Shown here piece after piece: positions 7,784-17,800 of a stretch of 64,000 nucleotides of DNA. Position numbers and translations under genes: made by a program. The first letter of the stretch is position 1. Every line of letters starts with the position of its first letter. The notes beneath the pieces are model-generated. The model ran no database searches, was not told the origin of the DNA, and was given only the letters and a program-made list of their open reading frames with translations. Source of the stretch: GCA-002733465 sp039969155 (lineage in GTDB: Bacteria; Pseudomonadota; Gammaproteobacteria; Enterobacterales; Kangiellaceae); the NCBI GenBank assembly GCA_039969155.1, contig JBDVOJ010000107.1, positions 38,942 through 102,941 on the forward strand, written 5' to 3'.

Positions 7784-9547
7784 ATGTCCATTCCTGTACT
7801 TACCTTTGACGCCGTAATCGTTGGCGGAGGCGGAGCTGGTATGCGCGCCTCTTTGCAATTAGCAAAATCTGGACAAAAGGTTGCTTTAATCTCTAAGGTT
7901 TTTCCTACTCGCTCTCATACCGTATCTGCTCAAGGTGGCATAACTGTGGCCCTTGGAAACAGTCATGAAGATGATTGGCGTTGGCACATGTACGATACCG
8001 TAAAGGGCTCCGATTACATTGGTGACCAAGACGCAATTGAATATATGTGTAAAGAAGGGCCTGATGCGGTTGTAGAACTCGACCATATGGGGTTGCCATT
8101 TTCGAGACTCGATAACGGTAAAATATATCAACGCCCATTCGGCGGACAATCATTGAATTTTGGTGGTGAGCAAGCCGCTCGAACAGCCGCTGCTGCAGAT
8201 AGAACCGGACATGCGTTATTACATACGTTATATCAGCAAAATTTGGCAGCAAAGACCAATTTCTTCAACGAGTGGTATGCTGTTGATTTAGTGATGAATG
8301 ATGATGGTCAATGTTGTGGTGTTATCGCAATGTCTATCGAAACGGGCGAACTAGTGCAATTTAAATCTAGAGCAACCGTTTTTGCCACTGGTGGTGCAGG
8401 ACGTATCTACCAGTCGACTACAAATGCTTTAATTAATACTGGCGATGGTGTTGGCATGGCATTGCGAGCAGGTATTCCAGTGCAAGACATTGAAATGTGG
8501 CAGTTCCACCCAACTGGTATCGCCGGTGCTGGAGTGCTTGTTACAGAAGGCTGTCGAGGTGAGGGCGGTTATCTTATCAATAAAGATGGCGAGCGTTTTA
8601 TGGAACGATATGCACCAAATGCAAAAGATTTGGCGAGTCGTGACGTTGTAGCTCGTTCGATGACCAAAGAAATTCTAGAAGGGCGAGGCTGCGGACCTAA
8701 TGGTGATCACGTTATGCTAAAGCTTGATCATCTCGGTGCTAAAACCCTTAACAAAAGGCTGCCAGGGGTTTGTGAATTGTCAAAAACCTTTGCTCATGTT
8801 GACCCTGTTGATGCACCAATTCCTGTCATCCCGACTTGTCACTATATGATGGGTGGAATCCCAACCAATAAATATGGTCAAGTCATTGGCAAGAAAGCCG
8901 GTGAAGAAGAAAAAATTGTCGAAGGACTGTACGCAGTAGGCGAAGTTGCTTGTGTATCTGTTCATGGCGCTAACCGCTTAGGCGGAAATTCGTTACTAGA
9001 TTTAGTCGTCTTTGGGCGTGCGGCAGGGTTGCATCTTGAGGAAGCGCTAGCAAGCGGGTTACCACATAACGATTATACTCAAGAGAACTTAGAGATCGCA
9101 CTATCACGAGTTAATCGTTGGGAAGACAGTGAAAAAGGTGAGGACCCTGTCGAAATTCGCAAGAACATGCAGCAAATTATGCAAAATCATTTTGGTGTAT
9201 TCCGAACTGGCGAGCTTATGGAAAAAGGCATGAAAGAGCTAGAAAGCGTTGCCGACAAACTCAAAACGGCAGCACTGCCAGACAAGTCTAAGGCTTTTAA
9301 CACAATGCGAGTTGAGTGTTTGGAGTTAGATAATCTAATGGCAATAGCGAGAGCAACTGCAAAAGCAGCCAACTTCAGAGAAGAAAGTCGTGGCGCTCAT
9401 AGTCGTGAAGATTTCACTGAACGAGACGATGAGAATTGGTTGACTCACAGTTTGTATTATCCTGAGACTCATGAAATGGATAAGCGTGCGGTAAATATGC
9501 AACCTGTCACGGTTGAGGCTTTCCCGCCAAAAGCGCGTACTTATTAA
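7784..9547 (+). CDS. sdhA: Succinate dehydrogenase flavoprotein subunit
   Basis: Catalytic subunit that oxidises succinate to fumarate with covalently bound FAD. The N-terminal dinucleotide-binding GGGGAGMRAS, the FAD-attachment histidine in TRSHTVSAQGG, the substrate-site QFHPTG and the catalytic RGEGG-YLIN region, plus the C-terminal SRGAHSREDF, are all intact. The length of 587 residues is normal. The ATG follows the sdhD stop directly, so the two are in one transcript and probably translationally coupled. Confidence 0.98.
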   Translation: MSIPVLTFDAVIVGGGGAGMRASLQLAKSGQKVALISKVFPTRSHTVSAQGGITVALGNSHEDDWRWHMYDTVKGSDYIGDQDAIEYMCKEGPDAVVELDHMGLPFSRLDNGKIYQRPFGGQSLNFGGEQAARTAAAADRTGHALLHTLYQQNLAAKTNFFNEWYAVDLVMNDDGQCCGVIAMSIETGELVQFKSRATVFATGGAGRIYQSTTNALINTGDGVGMALRAGIPVQDIEMWQFHPTGIAGAGVLVTEGCRGEGGYLINKDGERFMERYAPNAKDLASRDVVARSMTKEILEGRGCGPNGDHVMLKLDHLGAKTLNKRLPGVCELSKTFAHVDPVDAPIPVIPTCHYMMGGIPTNKYGQVIGKKAGEEEKIVEGLYAVGEVACVSVHGANRLGGNSLLDLVVFGRAAGLHLEEALASGLPHNDYTQENLEIALSRVNRWEDSEKGEDPVEIRKNMQQIMQNHFGVFRTGELMEKGMKELESVADKLKTAALPDKSKAFNTMRVECLELDNLMAIARATAKAANFREESRGAHSREDFTERDDENWLTHSLYYPETHEMDKRAVNMQPVTVEAFPPKARTY

Positions 9548-9613
9548 GCGAGTTATATCGAATTACAAAGATTTGGACTAAGGTCCATTAAATTTATACT
9601 AAGAGAGAAGCAA

Positions 9614-10315
9614 ATGCGATTTTCTATCTATCGGTACAATCCAGATACAGATAAAAAACCTAGCATGAAAGATTATGAGCTAGAAATTGAGCCTGGTTCA
9701 GACATGATGTTGTTGGACGCGCTAATATTGCTGAAAGAACAGGATCCAACTATCGGTTTCAGACGTTCTTGCCGTGAAGGTGTCTGTGGGTCTGACGGGA
9801 TCAACGTTAATGGTAAGAATGCGCTTGCATGCATTACCCCGTTGTCGTCAATCAAGGGAAACAAGATTGTAGTAAGACCATTACCAGGTTTACCCGTGAT
9901 CAGAGATTTAGTCGTCGATATGGCTCAGTTCTATCGACAGTACGAAAAAATTCGACCTTACCTAATTAATAATGACGAACAGCCAGTTAGAGAGCACCTT
10001 CAGTCTCCGGAAGATCGTGAGAAACTCGATGGGCTATACGAGTGTATCTTGTGTGCTTGTTGTAGCACTTCCTGCCCGTCATTCTGGTGGAATCCTGATA
10101 AGTTCGTAGGTCCTTCCGGATTATTACAAGCCTATCGGTTTATTATAGATAGCCGGGATACAGAAACTGAATCTAGGTTAGCCGATTTAGATGATGCTTA
10201 TAGTTTATTTAGATGTAGAGGTATTATGAACTGTGTAAGTGTCTGTCCAAAGGGGCTAAACCCTACCAAAGCAATTGGGCATATCAGAACCATGATGTTA
10301 AACCGAGGAATATAA
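9614..10315 (+). CDS. sdhB: Succinate dehydrogenase iron-sulfur subunit
   Basis: Electron-transfer subunit of complex II carrying three Fe-S clusters. The 2Fe-2S ligands are in CREGVCGSDG and the following NALAC. The 4Fe-4S and 3Fe-4S ligands lie in CILCACCSTSCPSFWWN and CRGIMNCVSVCPKGLNP. The start has an AGAGAG ribosome site. It lies 66 bases after sdhA and is followed by a terminator-like hairpin before sucC. Confidence 0.97.
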   Translation: MRFSIYRYNPDTDKKPSMKDYELEIEPGSDMMLLDALILLKEQDPTIGFRRSCREGVCGSDGINVNGKNALACITPLSSIKGNKIVVRPLPGLPVIRDLVVDMAQFYRQYEKIRPYLINNDEQPVREHLQSPEDREKLDGLYECILCACCSTSCPSFWWNPDKFVGPSGLLQAYRFIIDSRDTETESRLADLDDAYSLFRCRGIMNCVSVCPKGLNPTKAIGHIRTMMLNRGI

Positions 10316-10391
10316 CTATCCTAGGTTTTATGGATTGGTCTACAATCAAATGGACTATACCAGATTCAACAGATTTAGAATTCGACATTTT

Positions 10392-10432
10392 AAGCTAGGC
10401 AACCGACTCATTTAGTTGTCCTAGCTTTTTAA
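10392..10432 (+). terminator. Intrinsic terminator or attenuator between sdhB and sucC
   Basis: The stem AAGCTAGG / CCTAGCTT is extended by CAAC / GTTG across a single bulged T, with a loop of about 11 bases and a T-rich tail (TTTTTAATTTTT). It sits 77 bases after sdhB and 50 before sucC, so sucCD may be partly or wholly separated from the sdh transcript. Confidence 0.75.
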
Positions 10433-10482
10433 TTTTTATAATTATTTTATTTTCACATTAACTAATATCTTGGAAACTCATC

Positions 10483-11649
10483 ATGAATTTACATGAATAT
10501 CAGGGTAAGCAACTTTTCAAAAAGTATGGATTACCAGTCTCAAATGGTATTGCTGTTAACTCACCCAAAGCCGCTTTCGAAGCTTGTGGTGAAATTGGCG
10601 GCAATAAATGGGTCGTAAAAACTCAAGTTCACGCCGGAGGCCGCGGAAAGGCGGGTGGTGTTAAACTTATCTCCAGTAAAGAAGAAGCTAAAGAATTTGC
10701 AGCCAAATGGTTAGGAAAAAACTTAGTGACTTATCAGACTGATGCAAATGGTCAGCCTGTATCTAAAATACTAGTTGAAGACTGCACAGATATTGCGGAT
10801 GAATTATACCTTGGGGCTGTAGTTGATCGTTCGACTCGTCGAGTCGTGTTTATGGCCTCCACCGAAGGTGGTGTTGAAATTGAAAAGGTTGCAGAAGAAA
10901 CACCTGAAAAAATTCATAAAGTTGCTATCGATCCTTTGGTTGGCGCACAACCATATCAAGGTAGAGAGTTGGCTTTTAAACTCGGTTTGGAAGGCAAGCT
11001 AATCAAACAGTTTACTCATATCTTTATGCAATTATCTAAGTTATTTCATGATTTAGATCTAGCTCTTCTAGAAATCAATCCACTTGTGATCACAGAAGCG
11101 GGTGACCTACATTGTTTAGATTCTAAAATAGGAATTGATGGTAATGCTGTTTATCGGCACCAAAGCCTAAAAGATATGCATGACCCTTCACAAGAAGACG
11201 AGCGAGAAGCTCACGCTGCATCATTCGAATTAAATTACGTCGCTTTAGACGGAAATATCGGTTGTATGGTTAACGGTGCGGGACTTGCTATGGGAACCAT
11301 GGATATTGTTAATTTACATGGTGGTTCACCTGCAAATTTCTTAGATGTAGGTGGAGGCGCGACCAAGGAAAGAGTGGTTGAAGCTTTCAAAATAATTTTG
11401 ACAGACGACAATGTAAAAGCCGTTTTGGTTAATATTTTTGGTGGAATCGTACGTTGTGATTTAATTGCAGAAGGGATTATCGGTGCCGTTGAAGAAGTTG
11501 GCGTTGAAGTTCCAGTAGTTGTTCGACTTGAAGGGAACAATGCTGATAAAGGACGACAAGTATTAGCTGATAGTGGCTTAAATATTATCGCCGCTACCGG
11601 ATTAGCAGATGCCGCTGAAAAAGTGGTTAGCGCGGCAGAGGGTAAGTAA
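10483..11649 (+). CDS. sucC: Succinyl-CoA synthetase beta subunit (ADP-forming)
   Basis: Binds nucleotide and, with SucD, interconverts succinyl-CoA and succinate with substrate-level phosphorylation. The 388-residue protein starts MNLHEYQGKQLF. It has the ATP-grasp loop VKTQVHAGGRGKAGGVK near residues 45-61 and the C-terminal GNNADKGRQVL segment at the subunit interface. Size and motifs are standard. sucD begins immediately after the stop codon. Confidence 0.98.
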   Translation: MNLHEYQGKQLFKKYGLPVSNGIAVNSPKAAFEACGEIGGNKWVVKTQVHAGGRGKAGGVKLISSKEEAKEFAAKWLGKNLVTYQTDANGQPVSKILVEDCTDIADELYLGAVVDRSTRRVVFMASTEGGVEIEKVAEETPEKIHKVAIDPLVGAQPYQGRELAFKLGLEGKLIKQFTHIFMQLSKLFHDLDLALLEINPLVITEAGDLHCLDSKIGIDGNAVYRHQSLKDMHDPSQEDEREAHAASFELNYVALDGNIGCMVNGAGLAMGTMDIVNLHGGSPANFLDVGGGATKERVVEAFKIILTDDNVKAVLVNIFGGIVRCDLIAEGIIGAVEEVGVEVPVVVRLEGNNADKGRQVLADSGLNIIAATGLADAAEKVVSAAEGK

Positions 11650-12522
11650 ATGAGCATATTAATAGACAAAAATACTAAAGTAATTTGCCAGGGTTTCACT
11701 GGTTCTCAAGGTACTTTCCACTCAGAGCAAGCAATTGAGTATGGTACAAAAATGGTTGGTGGTGTCACTCCAGGCAAAGGCGGCCAAACTCATTTAGGTT
11801 TACCTGTTTTCAACACTGTTAAAGATGCGGTTGAAGCGACTGGTGCCGAAGCTAGTGTTATCTATGTTCCAGCACCGTTCTGTAAAGATTCAATTCTAGA
11901 AGCAGCTAATGCCGGTATCAAACTTATCGTTTGTATTACCGAAGGAATTCCTACATTAGATATGTTGGATGCTAAGGTAAAATGCGATGAGTTAGGCGTT
12001 AGATTAATTGGACCAAATTGTCCCGGTGTTATCACGCCAGGCGAATGCAAGATTGGAATTATGCCTGGTCACATCCATAAGCCGGGAAGGGTAGGCATCG
12101 TTTCTCGATCAGGAACCTTAACCTATGAAGCTGTTAAACAAACGACAGATACAGGTTTTGGTCAATCAACTTGTGTTGGGATCGGTGGTGATCCAATTCC
12201 AGGTTCTAATTTTATTGATATTTTGGAAATGTTTCAAAATGACGATAAAACAGAAGCCATCGTTATGATCGGAGAAATTGGCGGAACTGCAGAAGAAGAA
12301 GCCGCTGCTTTCATCAAGTCAAACGTTACTAAGCCCGTTGTTTCATATATTGCTGGTGTTACAGCTCCTCCGGGAAAACGTATGGGACACGCTGGAGCGA
12401 TAATATCTGGTGGTAAAGGTACAGCTGATGAGAAATTCGCAGCTCTAGAAGATGCAGGTGTAAAGACAGTTAGAAGTCTTGCTGATATCGGAAGTGCTTT
12501 AAAAGAAGTCACTGGCTGGTAA
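11650..12522 (+). CDS. sucD: Succinyl-CoA synthetase alpha subunit
   Basis: CoA-binding, phosphohistidine-bearing subunit of succinyl-CoA synthetase. The CoA-binding QGFTGSQGTFHS lies at about residues 14-25. The GPNCPGVITP motif and the phosphorylated histidine in RMGHAGAIISGGKGT (about residues 240-255) are intact. The ribosome site GAGGGTAAG lies inside the end of sucC, indicating coupling. No sucA or sucB (2-oxoglutarate dehydrogenase) precedes sucC, unlike the usual sdh-sucABCD order. Confidence 0.98.
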   Translation: MSILIDKNTKVICQGFTGSQGTFHSEQAIEYGTKMVGGVTPGKGGQTHLGLPVFNTVKDAVEATGAEASVIYVPAPFCKDSILEAANAGIKLIVCITEGIPTLDMLDAKVKCDELGVRLIGPNCPGVITPGECKIGIMPGHIHKPGRVGIVSRSGTLTYEAVKQTTDTGFGQSTCVGIGGDPIPGSNFIDILEMFQNDDKTEAIVMIGEIGGTAEEEAAAFIKSNVTKPVVSYIAGVTAPPGKRMGHAGAIISGGKGTADEKFAALEDAGVKTVRSLADIGSALKEVTGW

Positions 12523-12536
12523 TTAATGCCTAAATG

Positions 12537-12565
12537 ATAAAAAAGCGCCAATGGCGCTTTTTTTA
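12537..12565 (+). terminator. Intrinsic terminator after sucD
   Basis: A 9-bp stem AAAAGCGCC / GGCGCTTTT with a 3-base loop is followed by a T-run, immediately after the sucD stop. Confidence 0.9.
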
Positions 12566-12637
12566 TTGGTTGAACAAAAAATTTAAGAGATAATTCTCTA
12601 AAAATAACCTCGACTAGAGCGATTAAGGATACTCATC

Positions 12638-13060
12638 ATGACTAAAGCTATTTTTATTACGATATTATTGGCCGTTGTTTCATCACAAACACTCGCTCAT
12701 GGTGACCATGAGGACCGGCAACCGTTAAAAGCTCAAGCTTTTATTATCTCACCAAAGGACGGTGATACCGTTTCTAAGACCTTTACGGTTAAATTCGGTT
12801 TAATGGGAATGCGTGTTTCGCCTGCAGGCAAAGAAGTTCCTAATTCTGGGCACCATCATTTGCTAATAGATGCAGACAAGCTACCAGACTTAACCAAACC
12901 TTTAGGCGCAGAGGTTACACATTTTGGTGGTGGACAAACTGAAACTTCCATTACTTTGGAGCCCGGTAAACATACTCTGCAATTGATTTTAGGGGATCAC
13001 CTTCATAAACCGCATAACCCACCTGTACTGTCTAAAAAGATCACCGTTATTGTCGAGTAA
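12638..13060 (+). CDS. DUF4399 periplasmic protein
   Basis: A 140-residue exported protein of unknown function. An N-terminal signal peptide ends near SSQTLA. A single compact beta-rich domain follows with the DUF4399 pattern: FIISPKDGDTVSKTF at the start, then GHHHLLIDAD and GDHLHKPHNPP. The many histidines (HGDHED, GHHHLL, GDHLHKPHNP) could bind a metal, which is my inference. It stands alone after the sucCD terminator, so its neighbours say nothing about its job. Confidence 0.82.
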   Translation: MTKAIFITILLAVVSSQTLAHGDHEDRQPLKAQAFIISPKDGDTVSKTFTVKFGLMGMRVSPAGKEVPNSGHHHLLIDADKLPDLTKPLGAEVTHFGGGQTETSITLEPGKHTLQLILGDHLHKPHNPPVLSKKITVIVE

Positions 13061-13094
13061 GTAACTCTACTAGTAAGACTTTATAATTCAGACT

Positions 13095-13119
13095 CAGTAG
13101 CAAGCGACTTTTGCTACTG
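13095..13119. terminator. Hairpin between convergent genes
   Basis: A perfect 9-bp stem CAGTAGCAA / TTGCTACTG with a 7-base loop lies between the convergent DUF4399 and hydrolase genes. No T-run follows on either strand, so it is only a possible terminator. Confidence 0.35.
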
Positions 13120-13188
13120 ATATCAGTCGAGCGAAGTTTGCTTTATTTGTTTAGAGGTTGTAGATTAGTTTCTTAAGGTTTTAACTTA

Positions 13189-14019
13189 CTACTCTAGAAA
13201 ACGCTTATTAGACCAAGTGATTATTTTGTCAATCAACCACTCTTTATCTTTCCTTAATATAAAAGTGTGGTCGCTCGCGTTATTGTAAATCACTTCTATA
13301 TTCGGCTTTTGACTCACTTCGGGGAAGCAGTCAGAAAACTGATCTTGATAATTGTTGAATTGATTCCAACCACCAGTATAAATAACTAGTAATTGTTTGT
13401 TATCGTTAACCGCAGATTTCAAGTTACCTAAGAACTTATCGACCGGAGGAAAGATCATGCGATAGTTGGCAGTTAGATTACTTTGTTCTAGAGATTGATC
13501 CTTTTTGTTTACTAAACGTAATGTTTTTCTTAGCAAATTTTTCCAACTATTAATGCTTAATAACTTAGGTAAATAATGTCTAAGCTTGAATTTTAGGTTT
13601 GGATACGCATAACCATCAATAGGAACTATCCCAACCACTCGTTTATCATCAAAGCCAACTTCATAGGCGTTATCAGCTCCCGTGCATATTCCGCAAATCA
13701 CAAAATGAGTTATCCCATGGGATTGTTGTAATTGATCCATTGCTTCTTTGATATCAAGTTTAACATTCTCATTTATGGTAGCAGAGTTTTTTCTCGGCTC
13801 ACTGTCGCCTTTACCCGATAGATCTATTCTAAACGCGTTATAACCGTGTTCCGCTAACTCTCTAGCAAGAGACACGTAGATTCTGAATGGACCTATTCGA
13901 TGCAATAGTCCCGAATTAACAAATATAAAGGCTGGTTGCTTAGATGACGGGGATGCCGGTTCGGTAAGTACCCCTAGCATTGAACGGTTATCACTAAACT
14001 GAATAATATTTTCTATCAT
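13189..14019 (-). CDS. Alpha/beta hydrolase, like exosortase-A-associated hydrolase 1
   Basis: A 276-residue alpha/beta-hydrolase-fold protein. FVNSGLLHRIGPFRIYVSLA and FRIDLSGKGDS (oxyanion and strand regions) match the hydrolase-1 family found in XrtA/PEP-CTERM EPS loci. The nucleophile elbow reads GICTGADNA, with cysteine where most hydrolases have serine. From memory this agrees with that family's GLCDGA-like elbow. A late DHTF histidine near residue 250 could complete a triad. The ATG overlaps the upstream stop by four bases (ATGA), so it is translationally coupled to the hydrolase-2-like gene and belongs to the NRPS operon. Substrate unknown. Confidence 0.72.
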   Translation of the reverse strand: MIENIIQFSDNRSMLGVLTEPASPSSKQPAFIFVNSGLLHRIGPFRIYVSLARELAEHGYNAFRIDLSGKGDSEPRKNSATINENVKLDIKEAMDQLQQSHGITHFVICGICTGADNAYEVGFDDKRVVGIVPIDGYAYPNLKFKLRHYLPKLLSINSWKNLLRKTLRLVNKKDQSLEQSNLTANYRMIFPPVDKFLGNLKSAVNDNKQLLVIYTGGWNQFNNYQDQFSDCFPEVSQKPNIEVIYNNASDHTFILRKDKEWLIDKIITWSNKRFLE

Positions 14020-14807
14020 TTAATTAACTTTTTTATTATATATTGACCAATCTTTTGCAGAGTGATGGTGGTTTCGATTTTTTCTACGTCTGACCAAAGG
14101 ATAGGTGTATTAATTAATTCGTAGTGGACATTAGATGAATGAGTTAGGTTTTTATTACAAAAATCCTTGGTATTTTTCTCATCATAAGAATTAACAACAT
14201 ATAAGTTGTCACATTTAGCATTTAAGAGCTGATAATCGTCTAGCTCCAACATCTCTTGCATAAATTGCTGTGAAAAATTAAACCCAATAAGTTCATTAGG
14301 TTTACACTCATCTGCTGATCGCGGTTGGCTAAAACGGTCTGGATCAATTAACATTTCGGCATGAGTCTTTCTTAAATTTTCAATATACATTTTGCCGTTG
14401 ATAACTGGGTCAAGAAGTAAAAGACTATCGATATCGTCTCGTTGCGAAGAAATTTCTGCAGCTATAGTTGCCCCTAGTCGAGCGGCTACAAGAGAGACTT
14501 TTTCTACTCCAGATTTTTGTTTTAGTTGCTCAATCGCAAGATTAATATTTTGAGCCAAATACTTGAGATTACATTCTTCACTTGCGCCTGCTGAGTCTCC
14601 GGTTCCGAAATAATCAAATCTCATTACATGAGCACCATTCGAACTTAATTGATTCGCGAGAAGTTTGTAACTTCGGTAAATCCTTATGTACTCTTGACCG
14701 ACTGGATAGCAAAGCAAGATAGCAGTATTTTTATTTATTTTTTTAGGTGGATGGATAAAGCCAAAAAGTTTTTCATCGGCTTCGCCAAAAAAAAATGGCT
14801 GAGTCAT
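14016..14807 (-). CDS. Alpha/beta-hydrolase-like protein, exosortase-A hydrolase 2 type
   Basis: A 263-residue protein with the alpha/beta-hydrolase scaffold (ILLCYPVGQEYIRIYRSY, then MRFDYFGTGDS). The nucleophile elbow is VAARLGATIAAE, with arginine where a catalytic serine is expected, so ordinary serine-hydrolase chemistry is unlikely. I recall a similar GLRLGA elbow in exosortase-A-associated hydrolase 2, so this may be a family trait. The same domain is fused to the C terminus of the NRPS at 18743-22198. An AGAGGAAAG ribosome site supports the start. It lies 42 bases after the NRPS gene in the same operon. Confidence 0.7.
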   Translation of the reverse strand: MTQPFFFGEADEKLFGFIHPPKKINKNTAILLCYPVGQEYIRIYRSYKLLANQLSSNGAHVMRFDYFGTGDSAGASEECNLKYLAQNINLAIEQLKQKSGVEKVSLVAARLGATIAAEISSQRDDIDSLLLLDPVINGKMYIENLRKTHAEMLIDPDRFSQPRSADECKPNELIGFNFSQQFMQEMLELDDYQLLNAKCDNLYVVNSYDEKNTKDFCNKNLTHSSNVHYELINTPILWSDVEKIETTITLQKIGQYIIKKLIK

Positions 14808-14849
14808 GGGGTAGTCTTTCCTCTAGTCATAGTTTTATCCTTATATATA

Positions 14850-17800
14850 CTAGCCACCAAATAGTCCTTTTACTTTGCTAAAGAATGAAGACTTTTGAGA
14901 TGCATTACTTGATGCTGTTTGTAGGTCTAACTCGGCGGCAAGCTGTGCTAAGTTTTGTGAGACTAACATTCTTGGTGTAGCCGCAAAATTCAATTCTTTT
15001 TCTAGTTTCGTTATTACTTGCATCATTAAAAGCGAATCACCGCCAATATCGAAGAAATTGTCATACAATCCTATGCTGTTATTGCTAAGAGATAATTGCC
15101 AAATTTTAGCGATAGCTTTTTGCGACCCAGTTTCGGGCGCTTCAAAATCTTCATCAACTTCTGATGGTTCTTCTTCATTTGGCGCTGGTAATGCTTTACG
15201 ATCAATTTTACCCGTTGCATTTATAGGTAACTTGTCCAGTGAAACAAGATACTGAGGCATCATATAGTTAGGAAGTGTCTCTTTTAATTTGCTTCTTACA
15301 GCTCCTGCAGACATGTCAGAATCACTATAAGTGACATAGTAGGCTACTAACTGTTTATCGCCTGATTCTGATTGATTGACCAAAACAATGCCTTGTTCAA
15401 TTTTTTCCACGGCTAAAAGAGCGCTTTCGACTTCACCCAATTCGATTCGAAAACCTCGTATTTTGACTTGATCATCGGCTCGATCGCGGTATTCTAATTG
15501 TCCATCTTCTCTAAAACGAACTAGGTCGCCGGTTTTGTATAGCTTTGCGGTTTTGTCTGGCGAAAAGGGATCTGGAATAAAACTCTTATCGGTGAGCTGC
15601 TGTTTACCTAGATAGCCTCGGGCTAATCCCGCGCCACCTATATGGAGTTCTCCAGTGACACCCGGTGGAACCAACTGCATATTTTTGTCGAGTACATAGA
15701 CATATAAGTTTCTAACGGGAATTCCAATCGGTGCTTCTTGTTGGCGGCTGGTATTTTCTTTTGTAAGCTCACAATAACTACTAACAATCGTACATTCCGT
15801 CGGGCCGTAGGTATTGATTAAAGCAATAGAGCTATTTAAGTCTAACCAATTCGCGACTGCTTGTGGTTGTGCTCGTTCTCCACCAATAATTAATGTTTCG
15901 ATAGTCGTCGGAATATCAAGTTTATCCTCAATAATTGCCGCGGTAATTTGATGCCAAAAAGCGGTTGGTAGATCGACAAAGTTAATTTTTTCTCTTTCAC
16001 AAATGCTCAAAAAGCTTTTCGCGGAGGCTTTCATTTCATCCTCTGCGATGTATAAACTTGCACCAACGGAAAGAGCGGGGTACAGTTCTTCACCTGCGGT
16101 ATCAAAACTGATCGATGCAAATTGTAAAATACGGTCTTGTTCTTTAATGTTAAATGCTTCGATCGCGGCATGGGTATAATTTACGATTGAACGGTGTTCT
16201 ATCATCACACCTTTTGCTTGACCCGTAGAGCCCGATGTATAGATCACATAAGCCAAGTTGTTTAAACCGACTTCAAGGTCTAACTGCGAATTACTAAGTT
16301 CGGAAATTTTGTGCCAATCGGCATCGATGGCGATGGGGCTATAATTTCCTTTAGGTAAGTTTGGGATTAAAGCTTGTTGAGTGACTAGTAGTTTTATTCC
16401 TGAATCTTCGATCATATATTGTAACCGATCATCTGGATATTCAGGATCTAACGGAACGTATCCAGCACCGGCTTTAAGAATCGCGAGAATAGCAACTAAC
16501 ATGTCAGGGTGTTTAGCGAAACTTAACCCTGCTGGCTGATCTTGCTTTAGTCCAAGCTGCACTAAATAATGAGCTAAGCTATTTGAGCGCTCATTTAACT
16601 CTTGATAAGTGTAGCTAACTTCGGAATTATAGACCGCGACTTTACCTGGAGTTTTTGCTACTTGTTGTTCGAATAGCTGATGCAAACTTGCTTCAGGCAA
16701 AACTTTGATGGGTTGTTGTTTGTATGCACCCAGAAGCAGTTTTTCTTCGTCTTCAGTTAGAATCTTAAAATTATTTAATGATTGAGATGGTTCTTCGATT
16801 AAGGCATCAATACAATTGAAGAAATGTTGAATGGCTTTTTCCTGAGTGGCTTCATCGAAAACACCAATATTAAAGTCAAAAGCGATAGTGAAAGTGCCTG
16901 TCGCGTCAAAGTCATGGATTTGAATTGCCAGCGGTTCGTGGGAGTACCATGCACCTGTGTGCAGCCAGTGTAATGAAATTGGTATACCAGCAAAATCAGG
17001 GTAAGTTGCATTGTTGTAATTAATCGCAACATCATAAGCTCTGTTATTGATTGGGTTACCCGGAGCGAATCGATAATGTCTCATCACTTCCATGCTAGTA
17101 GACTTTGTTTTCTTAAATAAACTTTCAAAGGTATCTTCTGCGGAAGCGGAGACTCGTAAGGGAGCTGTTTCCATAAAGAATCCAACGGTGTCTTTGTCAG
17201 CTTGAGTCGCTCTATTGTGATAAAGCGTCCCTAATGCTAAATCAGTATTGCCGGTAATTCTATACAGATAGGCCAATAGGCAAGTAGATACTAATTGGAA
17301 TGTAGAAAGATGTGGAGAAAGAGACTTAAAAGGTTTTTGCTTAGTTAATGCTTTTAGTGCATCTGTTCGCTTTTGGCCTAAATCTCGTGTAACTCTTATT
17401 GCTCTGTTGGTGCCATGTTCTCTTGCTGTTCTTCCGTAGAAGTTTAAAGTGTCTAACGGCTCAGCGAGTGTTTTTTTCCAGTAAGATTCAGATTGAGCGT
17501 GAGATTTAGACTGACGATATTCTTGCTCTCTACTTGCATAATCTTCAAACGAAGGAAAAGCAGGGAGTTCTTCTATGTTTTCGGTAAAACTCTTTTGGTA
17601 GAACTCTGAAACATAACGGTACACTAATGCTGTGGACCAGCCATCGCAGATTAAATGGTGTTGGCACCAATACCAAATGTATTCTTGATCCGCTAGCTTA
17701 AATAATACCGCGTCAAACATTCTTTCTTCTATATTGAACATTTGCTGACAGCGCTGATTGGCCCATTGATCGAACTGGCTTTTAGGGTCGTTGTGCTGAG

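Noticed and set aside
7886..8252. Two overlapping minus-strand open frames within sdhA
   Set aside because: They lie opposite a highly conserved catalytic gene and have no ribosome sites or family resemblance.
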